NCBI GenBank assembly: GCA_002392545.1
Contig: DGHF01000043.1
Coordinates: forward strand, 1 to 7,831
Direction of reading: 5' to 3'
DNA from: Ruminococcus sp. UBA3855
GTDB taxonomy: Bacteria; Bacillota; Clostridia; Oscillospirales; Ruminococcaceae
Length of the DNA: 7,831 bases
Below the pieces are notes generated by a model. It did not search any database. It saw only the letters and a program-made list of their open reading frames with translations, and was not told the DNA's origin. Below, piece after piece: positions 1 to 6,270 of the stretch. Both the position numbers and the translations under genes were made by a program. The first letter of the stretch is position 1, and every line of letters starts with the position of its first letter.

Positions 1-59
1 ACTTTAAAGTTTCCGAACAGGTCTTATATGTTATCATAGATGACGAGGAGGTAGCATGA
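1..59 (+). CDS. C-terminal end of an upstream prophage gene (partial)
   Basis: An open frame enters from the left edge (first full codon at 3) and stops at TGA 57-59. The 18 visible residues end in ...LYVIIDDEEVA. The stop overlaps the holin start as ATGATG, so the two genes are translationally coupled, as is usual in phage late operons. Too little is present to name the protein; a small structural or tail-associated phage protein is a guess from position. The frame could also be chance read-through, but the ATGA coupling favours a real gene end. Confidence 0.5.
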   Translation, partial: FKVSEQVLYVIIDDEEVA

Positions 60-472
60 TGAAATTTGACACATTTCTGAAATGGCTGAGTGCTGAAATT
101 TTTGCTGTTTTAGGGCTTCTTCTTGGTGGTATGGACGGACTTTTGCAAGCACTGTTAGTATTCATGGTTTTGGATTACCTGACAGGAATTGCTAAAGCAT
201 TCAAAGATAAAACTCCAGACAGTCGAATAGGATTTTTCGGGATTCTTCGAAAATGTGTGATGCTGATTGTGGTAATTGTCGCTCATGTGCTTGACTGGTT
301 GGTTCTTGGCGGTAGCTCTAGCATGATGAGAAGTGGTGTCATTGGATTTTTTTTAGCAAACGAAGGGTTATCCATTTTGGAAAACGCTTCAAAGTTAGGA
401 ATCCTCCTCCCTAAAAAATTAAAAATGGTGCTGAATCAGCTGAAAGATGAGAATGATAAGGAGGATAAATGA
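59..472 (+). CDS. Phage holin, TcdE / phage_holin_4 family
   Basis: The 137-residue protein is a small hydrophobic membrane protein that would oligomerise in the cytoplasmic membrane and let endolysin or a toxin out. It has hydrophobic stretches at about residues 13-23, 28-45, 66-84 and 90-104. The family hallmark VLDYLTGIAKA lies near residues 37-47, a conserved NEGLSILENASKLG segment follows the last membrane stretch, and the tail is highly charged (KDENDKEDK). Length fits the family (about 130-150). GGAGG at 47-51 is 7 bases from ATG 59 and only 4 from ATG 56, so 59 is preferred; 56 would add one Met. The next gene starts in an ATGATG overlap at its stop. No endolysin is visible nearby; its expected place is occupied by transposon debris. 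Confidence 0.9.
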   Translation: MKFDTFLKWLSAEIFAVLGLLLGGMDGLLQALLVFMVLDYLTGIAKAFKDKTPDSRIGFFGILRKCVMLIVVIVAHVLDWLVLGGSSSMMRSGVIGFFLANEGLSILENASKLGILLPKKLKMVLNQLKDENDKEDK

Positions 473-632
473 TGAAAAAATTCACCATCATAGAAGAAAA
501 ACTTATCGGATTCGAAAATGGAATTTCCATGAAAGTAGTGGAAATTATGAGCGACACTGAATCTGATATTCCAGAACCACAGCCCGAATGGGCAGTGGGT
601 TCGATTGCTTATGCTATTGATACCGGAACTTT
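472..632 (+). pseudogene. Small phage late protein, truncated by IS insertion
   Basis: The frame begins at ATG 472, 7 bases after AAGGAGG (458-464), and overlaps the holin stop. About 54 residues look native: MKKFTIIEEKLIGFENGI at the start and PEWAVGSIAYAIDTGTF at the end. This pattern (a variable charged N-terminus, then 'GS-AY-IDTG-') resembles the short proteins coded in the tail/lysis modules of Clostridia phages, whose function is not established to my knowledge. From about base 632 the sequence becomes the IS4 transposase in another frame. The original frame continues only as unrelated residues to a TGA at 730-732. The gene is therefore broken. Family assignment is from recall of pattern only. 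Confidence 0.6.
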
Positions 633-1331
633 TTGTATACAGCATTTGAAGAATTGTTTGAAACAACAGCGGCATCATCACCAAGAGAGAAAAGATTTCG
701 TGGATATCATCTGTATGCGGTTGATGGGATGAAGGGAGAACTTCCCAAAACACCGGAATTATCAGAAAAATATCGTATTTCTCCTCAAAGTGAGCAGCCT
801 GTTTTTCATGCAGTATCCGTATATGATGTATTGAATGAACTGTTTATCCGCTCAGAGTTTCATTTTGGCACAGCAGATGAAAGAGAGCTTGCCGGCAAAA
901 TGATAGATTCTGTGACGCAGGACGAAAATTACAGAGCAGAAGCACAGATAGGGCTGTTTGACAGAGGCTTTCCCTCCCTGGAGATGATTTATCATTTGTT
1001 GGAACAAAAGCGGAAATTTGTGATGCGGGTATCTTCTAATTTTCTGAAAGAAGTCAATGAATTTCGGAAAAGCAGATATATAGACCGGCAAATTTGTGTC
1101 ACTTGTACAAAGCGGAGAATTCGTTCTGCACAAATACAGTGTGAAGAAAATACAAAGCTGAATTTAAGATGTGTGCGTATCCAGTTATCGAGCGGAGCAG
1201 AAGAAATTTTAATTACCAATCTGGAACGTGCAGAATTTCCAAAGCGTGATTTAAAACAACTGTATTCGCTCAGATGGGGAATCGAAACAAGTTTTAACTA
1301 CTTGCTTTTCCAAATCCAAAGAAATTCATGA
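621..1331 (+). mobile_element. IS4-family transposase remnant, truncated at both ends
   Basis: The open frame runs from 621 (nominal TTG start at 633) to TGA at 1331. It carries the RNase-H-fold DDE signature of IS4 transposases: first Asp in LYAVDGM (Asp codon 723-725), second Asp in LFDRGF (960-962), and the Y-(2)-R-(3)-E block as YSLRWGIE (1263-1286). In intact IS4 enzymes this block ends with a Lys seven positions after the Glu. Here that position is Leu (codon 1305-1307), and the frame stops soon after, so the 3' breakpoint is close to 1305. The N-terminal DNA-binding part is also missing, since full-length relatives are much longer than these roughly 230 residues. No start with a ribosome site and no terminal inverted repeats were seen. 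It cannot code an active enzyme and marks an old insertion/deletion event in the prophage end. Confidence 0.85.
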
Positions 1332-1385
1332 AATTGTAATTGGTATCTTCATCAACATCTTCTTTTTCCACCGTAAACTACCTGA

Positions 1386-1577
1386 TTCACTCTCTTAGGG
1401 ACACCACCCACTGACACAGCGTTCAGTTTGTTTGTGAATTTAAGCAGAGTGATAGAGGAAGATTATGACCACACAGAACGGACACTCCGTTCACATGTCG
1501 ACAGCAAACTCCGCCGGATAATCCGGAGAAAGAAACTGGAACTCGGAATCAGGGAAGAACCAAAGCAAAGATTATAA
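1386..1577 (+). pseudogene. Unassigned open-frame fragment, highly charged C-terminus
   Basis: A frame free of stops runs from just after TGA 1383-1385 to TAA 1575-1577 (63 codons) with no ATG and no ribosome site. A GTG at 1449 is the only mid-frame alternative start. It reads ...GTPPTDTAFSLF... and then a charged helix containing EEDYDHTERTLRSH and RRIIRRKKLELGIREEPKQ. I do not recognise the family. Base composition from about 1441 to 1570 is visibly richer in G+C than the flanks. The block holds two inverted repeats: GAACGGA-cac-TCCGTTC (1476-1492) and CCGGAT-a-ATCCGG (1514-1526). It is most likely the tail of a gene whose front was lost when the IS fragment and flanking DNA were rearranged. 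Confidence 0.35.
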
Positions 1578-1652
1578 TCTGCCGTTCATGTTTCATACAC
1601 AATTTATATAATTTGCACAAAAACAAGAAAAATATTTTTTACAAAAAGTCAA

Positions 1653-1681
1653 TTGTATTTTTCACCAAATTATGATATAAT
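1653..1681 (+). promoter_or_regulatory. Sigma-A promoter P1 with extended -10
   Basis: TTGTAT at 1653-1658, a 17-base spacer and TATAAT at 1676-1681. The TG at 1673-1674 makes a TGnTATAAT extended -10. It sits in an A/T-rich tract, about 34 bases upstream of the -35 of a second promoter. It would give a transcript with a leader of roughly 200 bases before the secreted-protein gene. Confidence 0.65.
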
Positions 1682-1714
1682 GTAAAAAAATTCAAAAAAC
1701 ATTCAGAAAGGGGC

Positions 1715-1743
1715 TTGACAATATGCTTAAAGTGTGGTATACT
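1715..1743 (+). promoter_or_regulatory. Sigma-A promoter P2 of the secreted protein/peptide operon
   Basis: TTGACA at 1715-1720, exactly 17 bases, then TATACT at 1738-1743. The -35 is a perfect consensus and the -10 differs by one base. Transcription would start near 1750, leaving a leader of about 140 bases before ATG 1891. This is the best candidate for the main promoter of the genes from 1891 onwards. Confidence 0.8.
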
Positions 1744-1803
1744 TTTGCACAGCATAGCAATAAACTGCGCTCTTTTGTCATGCCCGAAAACCCAATTTAA
1801 TAC

Positions 1804-1858
1804 AGCATATCTGCACATTCTGAATGGTATCACTGTACCGTTTCAGTGTATGCTTTTT
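1804..1858 (+). promoter_or_regulatory. Leader hairpin with T run, possible attenuator
   Basis: CACTG (1831-1835) pairs with CAGTG (1844-1848) over an 8-base loop. The stem can be prolonged with one bulge by GTAT/ATGC, or alternatively closed by AGCATA (1804-1809) with TATGCT (1849-1854). TTTTT follows at 1854-1858. A hairpin followed by a T run 18 bases before the ribosome site of the next gene is the layout of a leader attenuator. The stem is weak and A/U rich, so this may be only a leader structure; no known riboswitch class is recognised. Confidence 0.3.
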
Positions 1859-1890
1859 GTGTTGTAAATCCAAACAAGGAGGAAAAGAGA

Positions 1891-4296
1891 ATGAAACATC
1901 ATGTTTTGAAACGCACGCTTGCTGGTGTGCTGGCGGTTCTCTGCGTAGCGGTTTATGTGCCTGCAAACGTGGGAACAGGAGGACTTTCCGGAGGTACGGG
2001 AATTGTAGCAAATGCGGCGATTGGTAAGCCTACTGAGCCTGTGTGCGAAATGGAGATTGACCCCGAGACGCTTTGGAATGAGACTGGACAAGGTGCTGGA
2101 ACTATTTCATACCCAGACTATAAAGTAACTATACATGCAGACGAACCAAGCGATGGTACAAAGCTGTACATCTCTATTTATTTGAACGGCGTGAGTGTTT
2201 ATGAACAGAAACAAGTACAGTGGGATGGATTTGATTATACTATTCCTGACGGGGCTTCTATTTCGTGTCAAAAGGAAACGACTGATGGCTGGATGGGATT
2301 TCCACATTATAAAATCTATCTCAACACTAACCCTAAAGCAGACCAAAACCCGTCTATCAGTGCTACAAGTAAAGTCTATGATGGAACTGTTGCAAGCTGT
2401 AGTACAGGCGGCGGATATGGTAAATGTACTATGAATTTTACTGGCATAAATGGCACAAGTTATGACAGTTCCTCTGCTCCCAGTGCGGCAGGTAGTTACA
2501 GATTCACAGTTTCTTATGCAGGTGATGAATATTATAATTCATGGACTGACTATAGAGACTTCACTATCAGCAAGGCGGAATCCAGTATCACGGGAAAACC
2601 GTCTGCGAAAGAACTCACTTATGATGGCTCTGCACAGCAACTTGTCTCTGCTGGTTCGGCAAGTGGTGGTACAATGCAGTACAGCCTTGACGGAACAAAT
2701 TATTCAACCAATATTCCGACTGCTACAGATGCAGGAAACTATGTAGTTTACTACAAAGTCGGTGGTGACAGCAACCATAATGACACAGCAGCACAATCTG
2801 TTGGTGTAAAAATTGCCCACAAAATTACCGCAGAAGTCGGAAAGGATGCTACTTGCACAGAAGATGGCTATGAAGCATACTGGACAGACGAAACAGGTCA
2901 GAAATACAGTGATGCAGAGGGAAAAAATCCGATTGATGTACCTGTTGAAATTTCTGCAACCGGTCACGATTGGAATATTAATGATGATATGTGGGTATGG
3001 GATTTTGATGCAACTCCTCCCACAGCATCCGTTCATCTTGTCTGCAAGAATGACGAAACACACACACAGTATATTCCGGCAGAAGTTACTTTGTCAGAAG
3101 ATGATTCAAGTAAGCCGACCTGCACTGAAGATGGTGAAAATCATTATATTGCTACGGTTACTATTGACGAAAAAGAATATACCAGTGAATTTACAGAGGA
3201 GCTTAACGCAACAGGTCACAATTATGAACCGTTTTGGAATTGGGCAGAGGATTACAGCTCCGCAACTCTCACACTGACTTGTCAGAATGACGACAGTCAT
3301 GTTGAGAAGGTAGACGCTGTTGTTACCTCCGTTGAAACTCCTGCAACCTATGATGATGATGGTAATATTGTGTATACAGCAACAGCTGAATTTGATGGTA
3401 AGACCTATACTGATACTCAAGACGTACTGATTCCCCAGCTCGAACGTACTTCTATTGCAAATGCAGCTGTTTCCCTGAAAAAGTCTTCTCTCGTTTATGA
3501 CGGAACAGAACAAACAGCAGAAGTTACCTCTGTAAAGGTTGACGGTGTCACTCTGACTAAGGATGTCGATTATGAAGTAACTGGCAATACCGCAACAGAA
3601 GCAGGGACTTATACTCTGACTATCACAGGTAAGGGCGCATACGAAGGTACAGTTGAAAAGACCTATAAGGTTGTCAAGCAGTACACAATTACCTATACCA
3701 TTGATGGTAAAGCAACAACTAAGACATACAACGATAAAACATTCTGCAAGGTTACAGCACCTGAAATTGATGGGAAAACCTTTGCATATTGGGAAATTTC
3801 TGAAAACGGTGCAAAGGTAAGCACAAATGCATCTTATACATTCAGAGTTGTTTCTAATACTTCTCTCGAAGCTGTCTATGTGGATGATGCGGAAGAAATT
3901 GTTGCTGAACCTGCTATTGCAGTAACAAGTGTGACAACCTCCGGCACAAAGATTTGCTATGAGGTAACAAGAGATGTTCCTGAGGATTATACAGTTGTTT
4001 CAACAGGTGTTCTGTACGGCACAAGCACTGCATTATTTGCTGATAGCTCCACTCGTGACGAAAATCTGCGTTTTACTAATGATGAAGGCTCTACTGATAC
4101 AAAGACCAAGGTTTACAAGGGAGTATCTTCTTGCACCACAAATCAGGGATATTATTCCTACAGTCTTAATGTTGGCACTGCTGTAGACCGTGCAATTTAT
4201 CTGCGTGGCTATGTGATTGTTAAGGATTCTGACGGCAATTTAAAGACTTACTATGCGGACATTGTTGACAAGTCCTACAATCAGGCAAAATCTTAA
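1891..4296 (+). CDS. Secreted multi-domain Ig-like (MBG/YDG-type) protein
   Basis: This is an exported protein of 801 residues. ATG 1891 is chosen because AAGGAGG (1876-1882) is 8 bases upstream; the in-frame GTG at 1846 has no ribosome site. The signal peptide has a basic start (MKHHVLKR), a hydrophobic core at about 9-27, and probable cleavage after VANA near residue 42. Domains in order: an N-terminal beta-rich part (about 45-150); Ig-like units of the MBG/YDG kind with KVYDGT and LTYDGSAQ motifs (about 154-310); a CTEDG-containing linker unit; two tandem related units each beginning GH(D/N) (358-441 and 442-520); a third YDGTEQ Ig-like unit (520-597); a unit like InlB B-repeats (YTITYTIDG...FAYWEI, 597-665); and an unrecognised beta-rich C-terminal domain (about 668-801). 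No LPxTG motif, membrane anchor, dockerin or catalytic motif is visible, so it is either released or bound non-covalently. It lies 24 bases before the peptide gene and should share its transcript. Role inferred: surface or extracellular binding. Confidence 0.85.
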   Translation: MKHHVLKRTLAGVLAVLCVAVYVPANVGTGGLSGGTGIVANAAIGKPTEPVCEMEIDPETLWNETGQGAGTISYPDYKVTIHADEPSDGTKLYISIYLNGVSVYEQKQVQWDGFDYTIPDGASISCQKETTDGWMGFPHYKIYLNTNPKADQNPSISATSKVYDGTVASCSTGGGYGKCTMNFTGINGTSYDSSSAPSAAGSYRFTVSYAGDEYYNSWTDYRDFTISKAESSITGKPSAKELTYDGSAQQLVSAGSASGGTMQYSLDGTNYSTNIPTATDAGNYVVYYKVGGDSNHNDTAAQSVGVKIAHKITAEVGKDATCTEDGYEAYWTDETGQKYSDAEGKNPIDVPVEISATGHDWNINDDMWVWDFDATPPTASVHLVCKNDETHTQYIPAEVTLSEDDSSKPTCTEDGENHYIATVTIDEKEYTSEFTEELNATGHNYEPFWNWAEDYSSATLTLTCQNDDSHVEKVDAVVTSVETPATYDDDGNIVYTATAEFDGKTYTDTQDVLIPQLERTSIANAAVSLKKSSLVYDGTEQTAEVTSVKVDGVTLTKDVDYEVTGNTATEAGTYTLTITGKGAYEGTVEKTYKVVKQYTITYTIDGKATTKTYNDKTFCKVTAPEIDGKTFAYWEISENGAKVSTNASYTFRVVSNTSLEAVYVDDAEEIVAEPAIAVTSVTTSGTKICYEVTRDVPEDYTVVSTGVLYGTSTALFADSSTRDENLRFTNDEGSTDTKTKVYKGVSSCTTNQGYYSYSLNVGTAVDRAIYLRGYVIVKDSDGNLKTYYADIVDKSYNQAKS
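2962..3447 (+). repeat. Two tandem protein-coding repeat units (GH-W...CxND...DG)
   Basis: Within the secreted protein, residues 358-441 and 442-520 align by eye. Each starts GHDWN or GHNYE, continues with a tryptophan-rich stretch, then a (V/L)xLxC(K/Q)ND(E/D) core, an AEVTLSE or AVVTSVE strand, a (C/Y)(T/D)(E/D)DG motif, Y-A-T--(I/F)D-K-YT, and an acidic join. The DNA has diverged, so this is an old domain duplication rather than a recent repeat. A shorter piece of the same pattern (ATCTEDGYEAYW) precedes them. Confidence 0.65.
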
Positions 4297-4320
4297 TAGA
4301 GAAAGGAGAGTATTGTAATC

Positions 4321-4455
4321 ATGAAAAAGTATATTACTCCTGAAATGGAGATTGACGAATTTAAGGTTGAAGATATTATCACAACAAGCGGTGGTGGGGA
4401 TGCCCCTATTCCTGGTGACCAGGGAGATGGCGGTAATGTCATCTGGGACGACTAA
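4321..4455 (+). CDS. 44-residue putative RiPP precursor peptide with lasso-like leader
   Basis: Starts at ATG 4321 after AAAGGAGAG (4302-4310) and ends at TAA 4453-4455. The N-terminal half is leader-like, MKKYITPEMEIDEF, then VEDIITTS, with Tyr4-x-x-Pro7. The second half is GGGDAPIPGDQ followed by GDGGNVIWDD. The Y-x-x-P element is the one that PqqD-type B1 proteins bind in lasso peptide leaders, and a Thr lies two residues before the first Gly, as at lasso leader/core borders. The C-terminal 21 residues contain five Asp, one Trp and no Ser, Thr, Cys, Lys, Arg or Tyr. A lasso ring from Gly24 would need Asp/Glu at position 7-9, which is absent; counting from Gly25 or Gly26 would place Asp33 at position 9 or 8. 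It lies in the same operon as the secreted protein upstream and a PqqD gene 87 bases downstream. Precursor status is inferred from this context. Confidence 0.75.
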   Translation: MKKYITPEMEIDEFKVEDIITTSGGGDAPIPGDQGDGGNVIWDD

Positions 4456-4486
4456 ACAAAAATTGAGTCCTATCAGATAATTCTAC

Positions 4487-4517
4487 ACGGCAGACGGCTT
4501 CGGCTGTCTGCCGTTTT
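4487..4517 (+). terminator. UUCG-capped hairpin between peptide and PqqD genes (partial terminator)
   Basis: ACGGCAGACGGC (4487-4498) pairs with GCTGTCTGCCGT (4503-4514), giving 12 pairs including one G-T. A TTCG loop is closed by C-G, an extra-stable tetraloop. Only a short T run follows (4514-4517), then CCC. This would work as a partial terminator or an RNA 3'-end stabiliser, giving more peptide mRNA than processing-gene mRNA, a usual arrangement in peptide clusters. Downstream genes have no separate promoter that I can see, so read-through is probably required. Confidence 0.8.
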
Positions 4518-4542
4518 CCCTGATTGCAGAAAGGAGTTTTTT

Positions 4543-4806
4543 ATGAAACTGAACCCGAAATTTTTAACCCATGAAACAAAGGGTGAACATTATATCATTT
4601 CGACAAGCGGAACAAAGTTTTCCGGTATTGTCAAGAATAACGAAACAGCGACATTTATTGTGGAGTGTCTGAAATCCGAAACGACAGAAAATCAGATTGT
4701 TGATAAAATATTATCAGAGTATTCAGGAGTTGACAAATCAACCGTGCAGAAAGATGTTGCTGTGATTCTTGATAAACTGCGTTCGATTGGGGCATTGGAA
4801 GAATGA
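4543..4806 (+). CDS. PqqD family protein (RiPP recognition element)
   Basis: 87 residues, start ATG 4543 with AAGGAG (4531-4536) 6 bases upstream. The order of elements fits PqqD: an N-terminal beta hairpin (about 1-30, LNPKFLTHE...YIISTSG), a NNETATFIVECL helix matching the usual 'LN-TA--IWELL' position, then a winged-helix part with VDKSTVQKDVAVILDKLRSIGAL near the end, where the family has 'v--Dv--fl--L---g-l'. Such stand-alone domains bind precursor leaders and bring them to modifying enzymes; in lasso systems the equivalent is the B1 protein. The stop overlaps the next start (ATGA at 4803-4806), so it is coupled to the nucleotidyltransferase. The probable partner is the 44-residue peptide just upstream. 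Confidence 0.88.
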   Translation: MKLNPKFLTHETKGEHYIISTSGTKFSGIVKNNETATFIVECLKSETTENQIVDKILSEYSGVDKSTVQKDVAVILDKLRSIGALEE

Positions 4807-5915
4807 GTAGTGTTTATAAAGATTTGATATACTTATTGACTTGTTCCGTGAATGAAATCACACCAGATGCAGAGAAAATCAAGGCTATGGATTTGGAACA
4901 GCTCTATAAATTAGCGAAATTTCACACTGTGCGGAGTGCGGTCAATATCGCCTTAGAGCGTGCCAATGTGAAGCATGAAAAATTCCATGAAGCCATGAAA
5001 AAGGCAATCCGGAAGAATATCTATCTGGATATGGAGCGGACAGCAATATTTTCAGAGTTTGAACAGCATGGAATCTGGTACATGCCCCTGAAAGGCAGTA
5101 TCCTGAAAGATTTATACCCTGAAACGGGCATGAGGGAAATGGCGGATAATGATGTGCTGTACGACGGTGAAAAACGTAATGAAGTGAAGGAAATTATGCT
5201 GTATCATGGCTATGAAGCAATCCATGTCGGAAGAGGAACAGAAGACGCTTATCAAAAAAAGCCTGTGCTGAATATAGAAATGCATACGGCTCTGTTCGGA
5301 GAACAGCATTCACCAAATTTATATAATTATTATCTTAATTTCAAACGGCTCATGCAGAAAGACACAGGCAACAATTACAGCTATCATTTCAGTGATGAAG
5401 ATTTTTATATTTTCATGACCGCCCATGAATGGAAGCATTTTAGTAACAGTGGTACAGGGATTAGGTCATTGCTGGATTGTTATGTTTATATCAAAGTCAA
5501 GGGTGATTCTCTCAATTGGGACTATATCACGGAACAATGCAAATTGCTTGAAATAGCCGATTTTGAACAGGAGCGCAGACAGCTTGCAAGGAAAGTATTT
5601 TCCTCCGTTGCCATTTCGGAATTATCCAAAAGTGAACAGGAAATGCTGATGTATTATCTCACAGCTGGCACTTATGGCACACTTGAGAACAAGGTTCACA
5701 AAAAGCTGAAAACGCAGTCTAAAATTTCGTATTTTTTAGGACGGGCTTTTCCTCCGATGGGCTATATGAAACGCTCAGTTGAATTTGTTGAAAAATATCC
5801 GGTTCTTTATCCGGTCGGTGTAGTGTACCGCTGGTTCAGAGGAGTCAGAAGAAGCAGGGGCTATGTATCCAGAACATTGAAAGCGATGAAAAGTTATGAT
5901 AAAAAGAAATTATAG
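4803..5915 (+). CDS. NTP_transf_5-type nucleotidyltransferase
   Basis: 370 residues, start ATG 4803 overlapping the PqqD stop. The nucleotidyltransferase-fold core shows PLKG at 95-98, then LYPETGMREMADNDVLYD at about 104-121, where Asp115 and Asp117 form the expected D-x-D metal pair after 'R-M-D'. A following EIMLYHGYE, and an IEMHTALFG segment supplying a third acidic residue, match the family layout. A helical HEWKHFSNSGTGIRSLLDCYVY region and a basic C-terminus (WFRGVRRSRGYVSR) complete it. Members of this family sit in lasso (paeninodin-type) and polysaccharide clusters; the substrate is generally unknown. Transfer of a nucleotide to the peptide is an inference from the PqqD coupling. 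The frame is intact with full family-like length. The next gene starts 20 bases before its stop. Confidence 0.85.
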   Translation: MSSVYKDLIYLLTCSVNEITPDAEKIKAMDLEQLYKLAKFHTVRSAVNIALERANVKHEKFHEAMKKAIRKNIYLDMERTAIFSEFEQHGIWYMPLKGSILKDLYPETGMREMADNDVLYDGEKRNEVKEIMLYHGYEAIHVGRGTEDAYQKKPVLNIEMHTALFGEQHSPNLYNYYLNFKRLMQKDTGNNYSYHFSDEDFYIFMTAHEWKHFSNSGTGIRSLLDCYVYIKVKGDSLNWDYITEQCKLLEIADFEQERRQLARKVFSSVAISELSKSEQEMLMYYLTAGTYGTLENKVHKKLKTQSKISYFLGRAFPPMGYMKRSVEFVEKYPVLYPVGVVYRWFRGVRRSRGYVSRTLKAMKSYDKKKL

Positions 5916-6270
5916 GATAGCAGACAGGATTGTAGAAATCAATTCTATCTATGATGGAGTTCATGCGTATTGTGCCGATTATCAGACAGACCAGAAAGCC
6001 GATTACTCTGTGATAATCTCACAGGAAGATATTGACTTTGAGCGTGAAAAATTGACTCATGAGGATGAAATTGAGGGACTTCCCATCCGACAGTTCTCAG
6101 ACAGCTATCTGTAAGAACTGGCAGTTTATCGGAAAATTGCAGAAAAGATGCTTGATTATGATACAATCCTGTTTCATGGTTCTGTCGTGGCAGCAGACGG
6201 ACAAGGTATCTGTTCACAGCGAAGTCCGGAACAGGCAAATCCACACATACAAGGCTCTGGAGAGAATATT
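5896..6270 (+). pseudogene. HPr-kinase-like (lasso K-type) kinase, broken
   Basis: The frame starts at ATG 5896 inside the end of the nucleotidyltransferase and reads MIKRNYRIADRIVEIN..., with IIS and EDIDFEREKL strands. It stops at TAA 6112-6114 in SYL-stop-ELAVYRKIAEKM; the homologous pattern suggests a Glu codon (GAA) changed to TAA. The same frame then continues with YDTILFHGSVVAADGQG, the segment before the P-loop in HprK-like kinases. After 6207 one base is missing: adding one between 6207 and 6208 restores YLFTAKSGTGKSTHTRLWRE, with the Walker A GTGKST coded at 6228-6245. Homology ends near 6265-6275, where an ABC transporter sequence begins in the first frame. The downstream catalytic part is gone. 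In paeninodin clusters this kinase type phosphorylates the peptide's C-terminal Ser; this peptide ends in Asp. Confidence 0.85.

Larger units (their letters stand above)
1578..1890. other. AT-rich intergenic regulatory region
   Basis: No credible gene is seen between the charged fragment and the secreted protein. The first part (1578-1715) is strongly A/T rich with A- and T-tracts. It holds two sigma-A promoters, a roughly 140-base leader downstream of the second, a hairpin with a T run, and finally AAGGAGG at 1876-1882. A GTG at 1846 opens in frame with the secreted protein, but it lies inside the hairpin and has no ribosome site. A single-base-centre palindrome CATTC-t-GAATG (1816-1826) is also present. 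Confidence 0.7.

Noticed and set aside
436..753. Minus-strand 105-codon open frame across the holin end and IS junction
   Set aside because: It spans two unrelated plus-strand coding segments, has no ribosome site, and its composition is that of an antisense shadow.
1846..1890. Upstream in-frame GTG start adding 15 residues to the secreted protein
   Set aside because: No ribosome site precedes it, it lies in a hairpin, and it would put charged residues ahead of a normal signal peptide; ATG 1891 has a strong AAGGAGG at the right distance.
2813..3277. Alternative-frame open stretch of 154 codons inside the secreted protein
   Set aside because: It is fully contained in a gene with clear domain structure and signal peptide, and has no motif of its own.
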